Assembly (NCBI GenBank): GCA_050942555.1
Contig: JBMNNN010000151.1
Coordinates: forward strand, 1 to 5,251
DNA length: 5,251 bases
Reading direction: 5' to 3'
From: JAAYXU01 sp050942555
GTDB lineage: Bacteria > Bacillota > Clostridia > Christensenellales > UMGS416
Each line of letters opens with the position of its first letter. Positions within the stretch are counted from its first letter, which is position 1. This document shows positions 1 to 5,251 of the stretch, piece after piece. A program made the translations under genes and the position numbers. The notes under the pieces are model-generated. The model had not been told where the DNA came from. It saw only the letters and a program-made list of their open reading frames with translations, and ran no database searches.

Positions 1-1182
1 TAAACCTGGATACAGCGGGGCGACGCCGCTCGCCCGCGGGGCGTCGGCGACGGCTGCGGCGACCGCCGGTCCCACCCGCTCGTCGAATGCGGCCGGTATC
101 ACATACTCGGCCGTCAGCTCGTCGTCGCCTACCAGGCCCGCGATGGCGTGTGCCGCCGCGATCTTCATCTCGTCGTTGATGTCGCTGGCCCGCACGTCGA
201 GCGCGCCGCGGAATATGCCGGGGAAGGCCAGCACGTTGTTGATCTGGTTATTAAAGTCGCTGCGTCCCGTGCCCACGACCGCCGCTCCGGCTGCCAGCGC
301 CTCGTCGGGCATGATCTCGGGAACCGGATTGCTCATCGCGAACAGTATCGGATCACGGTTCATGCTGCGCACCATGTCGGCCGTCACGATGCCCGGCGCC
401 GACAGGCCGATGAATATATCGGCGCCATTCAATACGTCGGCCAGCGTTCCCTTCTTGCGCTCCCTGTTGGACATCGCCGCCATCTCGGCTTTGAAGGGAT
501 TCAGTCCCTCCCGCCCCTCGTATATCGCGCCCGCCCGGTCGCACAGTATCACGTTGCGCAGGCCGATTTTCATCAGAAGCCGGGTCACCGCCACTCCGGC
601 TGCGCCCGCCCCCGATACGACTACTTCCTGCCGGAAAAGATCGCGTCCCGTCAGCTTCATCGCGTTCAGGATGGCAGCCGCCGTCACCACCGCCGTGCCG
701 TGCTGGTCGTCATGGAAGATCGGTATGTCGCACCGCTCCTTGAGCTTCCGCTCGATCTCAAAACACCGGGGAGCCGATATGTCCTCGAGATTGATGCCCC
801 CGAAGCTTCCCGCCAGCAGCGCCACGGTGTTTACGATTTCGTCCACATCCCTGCTGCGGATGCACAGCGGAAAGGCGTCCACGTCGGCGAAAGCCTTAAA
901 GAGCACGCATTTGCCCTCCATGACCGGCATGCCGGCCTCCGGGCCGATGTCTCCCAGCCCCAGTACCGCCGTACCGTCGGTGACGACCGCGACCAGATTC
1001 CAGCGCCGGGTAAGGGAATAGCTCAGGCTTGGATCCTTCTGAATGGCCAGGCAGGGCTCGGCCACGCCCGGCGTATAGGCCAGCGACAGATCCATTCTGT
1101 CCCGCACGGGCACGCTGTTGACGACCTCGATCTTGCCCTTCCACGCATAGTGACGCTGCAAACTTTCCTGTCGGATGTCCAT
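1..1182 (-). CDS. Malic enzyme, small bacterial type (3' end cut by window edge)
   Basis: Cytosolic enzyme that oxidatively decarboxylates malate to pyruvate and CO2 while reducing NAD(P)+. I translated 394 codons without a stop to the window edge. The small bacterial family is about 390-410 residues, so only the last few residues are probably missing. The N-terminal domain has SLAYTPGVAEPC (residues 33-44), whose Tyr36 matches the catalytic Tyr. Next is GLGDIGPEAGMPVMEGK (75-91), whose Lys91 matches the catalytic Lys (Lys183 of human ME2). Metal ligands fit Glu133 and Asp134 (GGINLED) and Asp159 (FHDDQHGTA). The Rossmann domain has GAGAAG (191-196), MSNPVPE (283-289) and FNNQINNVLAFPG. Asp215 ends beta-strand 2, but NAD versus NADP preference is not decided. 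The start is supported by GGAGG six bases upstream. It lies 35 nt after the lipoprotein gene with no promoter visible between, so co-transcription is likely. Family identity is very secure; the symbol is left blank because naming varies. Confidence 0.96.
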   Translation of the reverse strand, partial: MDIRQESLQRHYAWKGKIEVVNSVPVRDRMDLSLAYTPGVAEPCLAIQKDPSLSYSLTRRWNLVAVVTDGTAVLGLGDIGPEAGMPVMEGKCVLFKAFADVDAFPLCIRSRDVDEIVNTVALLAGSFGGINLEDISAPRCFEIERKLKERCDIPIFHDDQHGTAVVTAAAILNAMKLTGRDLFRQEVVVSGAGAAGVAVTRLLMKIGLRNVILCDRAGAIYEGREGLNPFKAEMAAMSNRERKKGTLADVLNGADIFIGLSAPGIVTADMVRSMNRDPILFAMSNPVPEIMPDEALAAGAAVVGTGRSDFNNQINNVLAFPGIFRGALDVRASDINDEMKIAAAHAIAGLVGDDELTAEYVIPAAFDERVGPAVAAAVADAPRASGVAPLYPGL

Positions 1183-1188
1183 CGTATT

Positions 1189-1193
1189 CCTCC
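1189..1193 (-). promoter_or_regulatory. Ribosome binding site of the malic enzyme gene
   Basis: The minus strand reads TTTGGAGGAATACGATG, giving a perfect GGAGG core with a 6-nt spacer to the ATG at 1182. It fixes the start codon and lies inside the 35-nt gap after the preceding stop codon, as expected for an internal operon gene. Confidence 0.85.
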
Positions 1194-1217
1194 AAACTCG
1201 TTATCGTAGTGCGCGGG

Positions 1218-3446
1218 TTATTCCTGGGCATCGGTCCAGCGGTTGCACAGGTCCACGTAGTCGGAATTGCACACGAGCGTCATCGATCCCGCCCCGGCGT
1301 CGACCCTGTCCAGTATATAGGGGCCCGTCCCGATCCACATATGGCCGTGGGCCGTATAGAAATCCAGCAGGCTCCGGTAGCGCGCCGCCGCCTCGTCGGC
1401 AGTGATATAGTCGCTCATCACGGCAGGGTAGGGGATAAGCCGCTCTGCGGCCGCTCTCTCGCAGGCCTCCTCAAGAAGCGGCAGCGACGGGCCGTACAGG
1501 AGGTTCGTCCATTCCGCGTTGGTCTGCTGGGCGCGGGAGCTGCTGAATGCGGTTTCGCCCTCGGCCTCCGTAAGGCTGCATACTGCGAGCACGTGCCATG
1601 CCGCCTGCCCGGCAGCGCCCTCGGGCCACAGCGCGGCGACGCACTGCTCGGCGTCGATCGCATAGGCGTCGGAGTAGTACTCGATCGTCAGCGGCTCGTC
1701 CGATACGATGCGGAAGCCCTTAAAAAGGCCCTTGAACGCGTTTGCTTCCGTGACCGCCGACGGGTCGTACAGGCTGCTGCGCTCGTCGGCCCGGTCGAAG
1801 CGCACGATCATCGCCATCATGAAATCCGCGGCGGTCATCGGGCTGCCGTCGTGCCAGCGCACGCCGCTGATGTCGTATGTGACGACGCTGCGGGTCAGCG
1901 CCGTCAGGCCGTCGGGATCCCGCTGGCCAGCGGTAATCCAGACGCCGTTTTCGCCGTCCCAGCCGACGTACGCGTCGGATGGCACCGCGATCGCTTCACC
2001 GGTGCGTACGAGCGTGAGCCACGGGCTGTCGGCCGCCTTCTCGACGGGCAGATCGCCGCGCACCGCAAGCTCGGTGGCAAGAGCGCGCTGGGCGACCATC
2101 AGTCCGGTCTGCGCGTCGGGCATGAGCGCATAGTCCTGCGTGAATCGCACCGGCGCGAGCGTCCTGGCGTCGCGCGTTCCGGCTACGGGATTGACGCTGC
2201 CCGCAAAAAGCCCGTCGGCGCCCCATGTGAGCTCGCCGCCCTCGGCGCCCGCAAGGCGCAGCGTGAAGGGCGTCATCGCGCCCACCGCCACGCCCTGCGC
2301 GAGGCCGGGCGTCATTTCGACCTGAGGCGACCGGCAGACCGCTGCCGCAGCGTCGGCGATAAATATGCGGTAGGAGAGCGCCGCGGCGCCGTGAAGCGCG
2401 TCGGCCATGAGCGCGCGCCGCTCGTCGGCCGTGTGGAACTCCCGGCGCGAGAGCGCGGCAAATGTGCTCCTGAGCGACTCGTCGGCCGCATAAAGCCGCC
2501 AGAGCGGGAAGTAGGAAAGGACGCTGTCGGCGCTCATGTAGAGCGCGAAATCGCCGCCGCTGTCGCGCAGCTGCGCCGTGTCCCGTCCGTCCTCATCCAG
2601 CCGCCAGCAGACCGTCGCAAGGTGCCACCTGCCGTCTGACGGATCGGTGCCCAGCCATCTGTCGGTCAGCTCCGGCGTGGTCAGGTACTCGCGCTCGACG
2701 GCAAAGCCCATCGACTCGAGCGCATCGCTCATCATATCGCCTATGCCCAGCCCGGCCTCGTCGTCGCTCTGAATGAGGAAGACGAGCGTCACGGGCTTAT
2801 CGCCGTATGTCCACAGCCCGTCGGCCTGCTGTGCGCCCATCGCCTGCATCCGCTGCGATATGGTCTGCCTGCAGGCTTCCGGGTCGTAGGCGTACTGCCC
2901 GGCCAGCGCCTCCAGCTCCTGCGCGTACCGGACCGAGTCGGCGAGCCCCGCCGTAAGCGGCGAATACTTCGGAGCCGCCTGCCCCGCGAAAAACTGCGAC
3001 ACGACGGCGTCCCGGTCAACGAGCCGGTTTAGCGCCCCGCGAATCCCGGCGTCTGCGAAAGGATTGAGCCGCCCTTTTTTTTCGTTGTCGATCGGGGCGG
3101 GGTTGAGCGCGATTTCATAGAAACGGTTGTACACGGGGTCTGCAGCGAGGTTCGCCGCCTGGATCGCGTTCCAATCGGCAGCGCCCTCAAGGAGTCCCGA
3201 ATAGACATCGATCCCGTCCTGCGTCATCTGGGCGACCGCCGGGTCGGGGCTCATCGAAATCATCGTGATCGTATCCAGCCAGCCTCCGCGCCGGGTGACC
3301 GGCACCGGCGTGGGTTCGGGAGTAGGGGTCGGATGGGGAGTGGATGTAATATTTGGCGTGAAGGTCGCTCCGGGAGAAGGCGGCTGACAGGATGACAGCA
3401 TCAGCGCTGTCAGCAGCAGGATTATTGTGGCGATCGGTTTTCTCAT
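1218..3446 (-). CDS. Lipoprotein solute-binding protein of ABC transporter family 5 (SBP_bac_5), apparently circularly permuted
   Basis: Predicted membrane-anchored extracellular receptor that would deliver a peptide-like or other solute to an ABC importer. Numbering is from the ATG at 3446 (742 residues). A short basic n-region (MRKP) and hydrophobic core precede the lipobox LSSC with Cys20. A Thr/Pro-rich tether spans about residues 24-49. Family 5 landmarks follow in an unusual order. GGWLDTITMIS (about 54) and IRGALNRLVDRDAVV (about 135-149) normally follow the GTGPY motif. YDPEACR (187) and a helix plus tail near 336-385 resemble the usual C-terminus. A TLRLAG strand (about 395) resembles the usual mature N-terminus, then come RWHDGSPMTAADF (from 530) and IGTGPYIL (705-712). 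The length exceeds the usual 500-600 residues. The ATG at 3455 is an alternative start but sits one base after its Shine-Dalgarno match, so 3446 is preferred. Membership in the superfamily is firm; the ligand is unknown, and no permease or ATPase gene is in view. Confidence 0.9.
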   Translation of the reverse strand: MRKPIATIILLLTALMLSSCQPPSPGATFTPNITSTPHPTPTPEPTPVPVTRRGGWLDTITMISMSPDPAVAQMTQDGIDVYSGLLEGAADWNAIQAANLAADPVYNRFYEIALNPAPIDNEKKGRLNPFADAGIRGALNRLVDRDAVVSQFFAGQAAPKYSPLTAGLADSVRYAQELEALAGQYAYDPEACRQTISQRMQAMGAQQADGLWTYGDKPVTLVFLIQSDDEAGLGIGDMMSDALESMGFAVEREYLTTPELTDRWLGTDPSDGRWHLATVCWRLDEDGRDTAQLRDSGGDFALYMSADSVLSYFPLWRLYAADESLRSTFAALSRREFHTADERRALMADALHGAAALSYRIFIADAAAAVCRSPQVEMTPGLAQGVAVGAMTPFTLRLAGAEGGELTWGADGLFAGSVNPVAGTRDARTLAPVRFTQDYALMPDAQTGLMVAQRALATELAVRGDLPVEKAADSPWLTLVRTGEAIAVPSDAYVGWDGENGVWITAGQRDPDGLTALTRSVVTYDISGVRWHDGSPMTAADFMMAMIVRFDRADERSSLYDPSAVTEANAFKGLFKGFRIVSDEPLTIEYYSDAYAIDAEQCVAALWPEGAAGQAAWHVLAVCSLTEAEGETAFSSSRAQQTNAEWTNLLYGPSLPLLEEACERAAAERLIPYPAVMSDYITADEAAARYRSLLDFYTAHGHMWIGTGPYILDRVDAGAGSMTLVCNSDYVDLCNRWTDAQE

Positions 3447-3455
3447 CGTATTCAT

Positions 3456-3462
3456 CCCTTAA
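3456..3462 (-). promoter_or_regulatory. Ribosome binding site deciding the lipoprotein start
   Basis: The minus strand has TTAAGGG followed directly by ATG (3455) and, nine bases further, a second in-frame ATG (3446). TAAGG pairs with the 5' part of the Shine-Dalgarno consensus TAAGGAGG. Aligned to the full consensus, this leaves about 7 nt before the ATG at 3446 but none before 3455. The second ATG also gives the more typical lipoprotein signal peptide beginning MRKP. Confidence 0.65.
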
Positions 3463-3473
3463 CTTGGCTTGGC

Positions 3474-3494
3474 CTGCGCACGGCTGGCGCACAG
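3474..3494 (-). other. GC-rich hairpin in the predicted 5' leader of the lipoprotein gene
   Basis: The transcript reads CUGUGCGC, a 5-nt loop CAGCC, then GUGCGCAG. This pairs over 8 bp with two G-U wobbles. It begins at about the predicted transcription start and ends some 27 nt before the start codon at 3446, so it could stabilise the 5' end of the mRNA or be a protein-binding dyad. No T-run follows, so it is not a terminator. A regulatory role is only inferred. Confidence 0.4.
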
Positions 3495-3499
3495 GATGT

Positions 3500-3528
3500 A
3501 TGCTATCATAGCGGCACTGCAAAGTCAA
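3500..3528 (-). promoter_or_regulatory. Sigma-A-type promoter for the lipoprotein-malic enzyme unit
   Basis: Minus strand: -35 box TTGACT (3528-3523), a 17-nt spacer, and -10 box TAGCAT (3505-3500). The -10 box is preceded by TG plus one base, which is the extended -10 motif. The -35 box matches 5 of 6 consensus bases (TTGACA) and the -10 matches 4 of 6, with ideal spacing. Transcription would start near 3493, giving a leader of about 47 nt. This is an AT-richer island in GC-rich DNA between the two gene groups. Confidence 0.7.
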
Positions 3529-3595
3529 TGAGGCCTGTACGGCTCAGAAAGCCTCCGCTCCGCAGTGCGGCAGGAGCAAAAAATGCTGCGATCGG

Positions 3596-4282
3596 TCACG
3601 CTTTTTTTGCCGTCATGATGACCGTGTTGCCCATCTGCCAGACCTTTTTAACGGACACGAAACCGGCTCGCTCAAGCATCGCGCGCTGGTTGTCTATCGT
3701 GCAGGGCGTATCGTAGTGATAGAGCCCGTCGGGCAGCCGCTGCCGGGCGCATAGCTGCCTGAATCGCTCGAAATGGTAATCCTCGAACGCCTGGTCGGGG
3801 GCCATATAGTCGGCTTCGATATAGACGCCGCCGGGACGCAGCGCGCGGTGGAGGCTCCGGTAGACATCGGTCTTGACCGCGTGGGTCAGATGGTGCAGCG
3901 TCTGAAAGGAAACAGCCGCGTCAAACCGCACCGTGCCGAAATCCCGGCCGATGTAGCTGCCCTGTATGAGCGTGAGCGACCGCCCGGGATGCTTGCTGCG
4001 CAGCCTGTTCAGCATTTCCTGCGACAGGTCGATACCCGTTACGCGCAGGCCGGGCAGTTTCATAAAGATCGCGTCCAGCTCGAGCCCGGTGCCGCATCCG
4101 ATGTCAAGGAGGTCTCTCGCGCTGTCGGGTACCATCTCCGCCATCCGCGCGTATCCCTCGCGGCAGCCCTCGACCTCGCGGAGCATGTGCTCTTCGTACA
4201 TTTCCACGCGCCTGCTGAAAAAGGCGCCCATTTCCTCCAGATGCGGCGCGCCGGGCTTTGTGTCGTTATCGGGCCCTGTCAT
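3596..4282 (-). CDS. Class I SAM-dependent methyltransferase, substrate unknown
   Basis: Predicted soluble enzyme of 228 residues that transfers a methyl group from S-adenosylmethionine; the acceptor is not known. The N-terminus has a family-like helix (MGAFFSRRVEMYEEHM, residues 18-33). Motif I is LLDIGCGTG (58-66), and the SAM-ribose acidic residue is Asp85 in VTGIDLSQEML. The motif II region is FDAAVSFQTLHHL (120-132), and LRPGGVYIEADY (148-159) matches the next conserved strand of UbiE/Methyltransf_11/25-like enzymes. The C-terminus ends in Lys-Lys-Ala. The ATG at 4282 overlaps the cobS stop as ATGA and has no strong Shine-Dalgarno sequence of its own (only a weak GAG), so translation is probably coupled to cobS. 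An in-frame ATG further upstream would add 19 residues entirely inside cobS and is unlikely. The position suggests a link to cobamide metabolism, perhaps lower-ligand methylation, but no motif proves this. Confidence 0.9.
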   Translation of the reverse strand: MTGPDNDTKPGAPHLEEMGAFFSRRVEMYEEHMLREVEGCREGYARMAEMVPDSARDLLDIGCGTGLELDAIFMKLPGLRVTGIDLSQEMLNRLRSKHPGRSLTLIQGSYIGRDFGTVRFDAAVSFQTLHHLTHAVKTDVYRSLHRALRPGGVYIEADYMAPDQAFEDYHFERFRQLCARQRLPDGLYHYDTPCTIDNQRAMLERAGFVSVKKVWQMGNTVIMTAKKA

Positions 4283-5061
4283 AGCACTCTGTAGACGATG
4301 AGCGCCACGGCGGCGGTCAGGGCCGCCAGCTCCGCGCATTCGTTCACCGCGCCCAGGCAGTCTCCCGTCAGCCCGCCCAGCCGTCGGCTGAGCATCCAGG
4401 CCGTCAGCCCCGCTGCCAGCACCGCGACCAGCGCAATCAGGAGCCCTGCCGCGCCCAGAAAGAGTACCAGCACGATCAGGGAGAACGCGAGCGCCGCCAG
4501 AAAGTGCCAGGCGTATACGCTATTGAGGAAGAGCCGCCCCGATCCGTCGGAACGCGCCGGTCTGCCCGCGGCCGCTGCGGTGACGATGCCCAGCCGGCCC
4601 GCCATCGGGACGAGCATCATGAAGGATAACGCGACCATGCCGCCGCGCTCCAGCGCCACGCCCAGCAGTATGACCTTTAATAGTATCGAGAATGTGATGC
4701 CCAGCACGCCGAAGGAGCCCATGCGGCTGTCGCGCATGATTTCCAGCGCGCGATCCCGCGTGCGTCCCGAGAAGACGCCGTCGCACGTGTCGCCCAGTCC
4801 GTCCACGTGCAGGGCGCCGGTAATGAGTACGCCGCCCAGCACCGCCGCGGCGGAAGCGGCCCAGACCGACTGGGTTAGCGCGGCGGCAATCACCGCGCAC
4901 AGCGCGCCAAACGCGCCCACGGCAAAGCCGACGAGCGGGAAGAAGACCGTAGAGGCCGGAAGGTCTCCGTCGGATATCGCAAGATTTCGCTTGATCGGTA
5001 CGCGGGTCAGGAACTGCAGCGCCAGCACCAGCCGACGGCCCCAGGTGATCAGGTGATCCAT
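4279..5061 (-). CDS. cobS: Adenosylcobinamide-GDP ribazoletransferase (cobalamin synthase)
   Basis: Integral membrane enzyme of the nucleotide-loop pathway. It joins adenosylcobinamide-GDP to alpha-ribazole or its 5'-phosphate, giving adenosylcobalamin (phosphate) and GMP. The protein has 260 residues, close to the family's usual 245-265. Conserved blocks are FLTRVP (17-22), FFPLVGF (40-46) and GALHVDGLGDTCDGVF (82-97), with Asp87, Asp91 and Asp94 as likely metal ligands. They are followed by IMRDSRMGSFGVLG (108-121) and LTGDCLGAVNE (231-241). Several hydrophobic segments fit membrane helices, roughly 38-62, 68-84, 119-137, 185-222 and 243-258. The start at 5061 is supported by AAGGAGG eight bases upstream. 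A longer in-frame reading to 5181 runs into cobU and was not used. It lies 85 nt after cobU and overlaps the methyltransferase gene by 4 nt, so the three genes form an operon. Confidence 0.97.
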   Translation of the reverse strand: MDHLITWGRRLVLALQFLTRVPIKRNLAISDGDLPASTVFFPLVGFAVGAFGALCAVIAAALTQSVWAASAAAVLGGVLITGALHVDGLGDTCDGVFSGRTRDRALEIMRDSRMGSFGVLGITFSILLKVILLGVALERGGMVALSFMMLVPMAGRLGIVTAAAAGRPARSDGSGRLFLNSVYAWHFLAALAFSLIVLVLFLGAAGLLIALVAVLAAGLTAWMLSRRLGGLTGDCLGAVNECAELAALTAAVALIVYRVL

Positions 5062-5069
5062 AGCGTGTT

Positions 5070-5076
5070 CCTCCTT
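5070..5076 (-). promoter_or_regulatory. Ribosome binding site of cobS
   Basis: The minus strand reads AAGGAGG, then 8 nt, then the ATG at 5061. This near-perfect Shine-Dalgarno sequence decides the cobS start against the upstream in-frame ATGs at 5079 and 5145. It directly abuts one arm of a 7-bp inverted repeat, so its access could depend on folding. Confidence 0.85.
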
Positions 5077-5146
5077 CATGCCCGGCACGGGGCTCCCTAT
5101 GCCGTTGGACGGACCGGTGGTCCCTATGGTTCCTCCGCAGGGCATG
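5077..5146 (-). other. Structured cobU-cobS spacer with an inverted repeat and a direct octamer repeat
   Basis: The spacer starts right after the cobU stop with CATGCCC (5146-5140) and ends with GGGCATG (5083-5077) right before the cobS Shine-Dalgarno sequence. These arms are perfect 7-bp complements. Inside is GGACC-ACC-GGTCC (5123-5111), a 5-bp stem with a tight 3-nt loop, and a weaker GGCA/TGCC pairing (5103-5084). The octamer CATAGGGA occurs twice, at 5128-5121 and 5101-5094, 27 nt apart. The whole could fold as a branched element presenting the ribosome binding site. No T-run follows, so it is not an intrinsic terminator, and it lacks recognisable cobalamin riboswitch features. Function is unproven. 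Confidence 0.4.
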
Positions 5147-5251
5147 CTACTTGATCCGCAGCGGGATCCCCGACAGCACAACCCATGCTTCGTCGGCCCT
5201 TTGGGCGAGACGCTGGTTCACGCGCCCTGCGATGTCGCGGAACAGGCGGCC
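5147..5251 (-). CDS. cobU: Bifunctional adenosylcobinamide kinase / adenosylcobinamide-phosphate guanylyltransferase, C-terminal fragment
   Basis: Only the last 34 codons and the TAG stop are in the window. The rest (the family is about 180 residues, with an N-terminal P-loop) lies beyond the right edge. The visible peptide contains FRDIAGRVNQRLAQRADEAW and ends in VVLSGIPLRIK. From memory this closely matches the C-terminus of E. coli CobU (FRDIAGRVNQRLA, then a variable stretch, VSGI near the end and a terminal Ile-Lys). CobU phosphorylates adenosylcobinamide and attaches GMP from GTP, making the direct substrate of CobS. The immediately downstream cobS supports the call. The gene is too short here to show the catalytic residues. 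Confidence 0.92.
   Translation of the reverse strand, partial: GRLFRDIAGRVNQRLAQRADEAWVVLSGIPLRIK

Noticed and set aside
148..1209. A 353-codon plus-strand open frame, with another at 143-1021, opposite the malic enzyme gene
   Set aside because: The minus strand gives an uninterrupted malic enzyme with all its catalytic motifs. The plus-strand products are low-complexity shadows.
1209..2639. A 476-codon open frame on the plus strand opposite the lipoprotein gene
   Set aside because: It is antisense to a gene with clear family motifs, and its Arg/His/Gly-rich translation shows no recognisable domain. Long antisense frames are expected in GC-rich coding DNA.
3300..3375. Short tandem-like repeat coding for Thr-Pro in the lipoprotein gene
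   Set aside because: This is the ordinary low-complexity tether after a lipobox; it is part of the protein, not a separate DNA repeat element.
3601..3607. T-run (TTTTTTT) on the plus strand suggesting a terminator
   Set aside because: It encodes the Lys codons at the methyltransferase C-terminus, and no plus-strand gene ends here that would need a terminator.
4283..4339. N-terminal extension of the methyltransferase by 19 residues
   Set aside because: The extra part lies wholly inside cobS, is basic and unlike the family, and the ATGA overlap at 4282 is the classic coupled start.
5062..5146. Cobalamin riboswitch between cobU and cobS
   Set aside because: The spacer is only 85 nt, much shorter than the roughly 200-nt element, lies within the operon, and I see no B12-box-like conserved core. 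If the operon has one, it would lie upstream beyond the right edge.
5062..5181. N-terminal extension of CobS by 40 residues to an ATG at 5181
   Set aside because: It would overlap the end of cobU in another frame and cross the structured spacer. The AAGGAGG sequence eight bases before 5061 and the usual family length support the shorter protein.

Overview
This window is a compact bacterial segment in which all five genes lie on the minus strand, so they read from the right end of the window to the left. The DNA is clearly GC-rich (about 60-65 % by eye). Ribosome binding sites are strong GGAGG/AAGGAGG types, a lipoprotein with a Thr/Pro-rich tether is present, and a cobU-cobS pair is followed by a clostridial-looking methyltransferase. 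Together this suggests a GC-rich anaerobic Bacillota (Clostridia-like) genome. No marker gene fixes the taxon, so this is inference.

Region 1 (5251-3596, read leftwards) is a cobamide nucleotide-loop assembly operon. It holds the last 34 codons of cobU, an 85-nt spacer with dyad symmetry and a repeated octamer, complete cobS, and a class I SAM-dependent methyltransferase whose ATG overlaps the cobS stop codon (ATGA). CobU activates adenosylcobinamide to its GDP derivative, and CobS joins that to the alpha-ribazole lower-ligand nucleotide in the membrane. The methyltransferase is translationally tied to CobS, but its substrate cannot be read from the sequence.

Region 2 (3595-3447) is a 149-nt intergenic stretch. 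It carries a good sigma-A-type promoter with an extended -10 element facing the next gene, then a GC-rich hairpin in the predicted 5' leader. I see no convincing intrinsic terminator for the cob operon here.

Region 3 (3446-1) is a second transcription unit. Its first gene encodes a large lipoprotein of the family 5 (peptide/oligopeptide type) ABC transporter solute-binding proteins, and 35 nt later comes a small-type malic enzyme that runs off the left edge. The lipoprotein is the most interesting item. Its family landmarks occur in circularly permuted order: the half that normally follows the GTGPY motif comes first, and the usual N-terminal half, including the WHDG and GTGPY motifs, comes last. 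No permease or ATPase gene is in the window, so its transporter partner and ligand are unknown.

No tRNA, rRNA, CRISPR array, insertion sequence or cobalamin riboswitch was seen. No gene-free stretch exceeds 149 nt.
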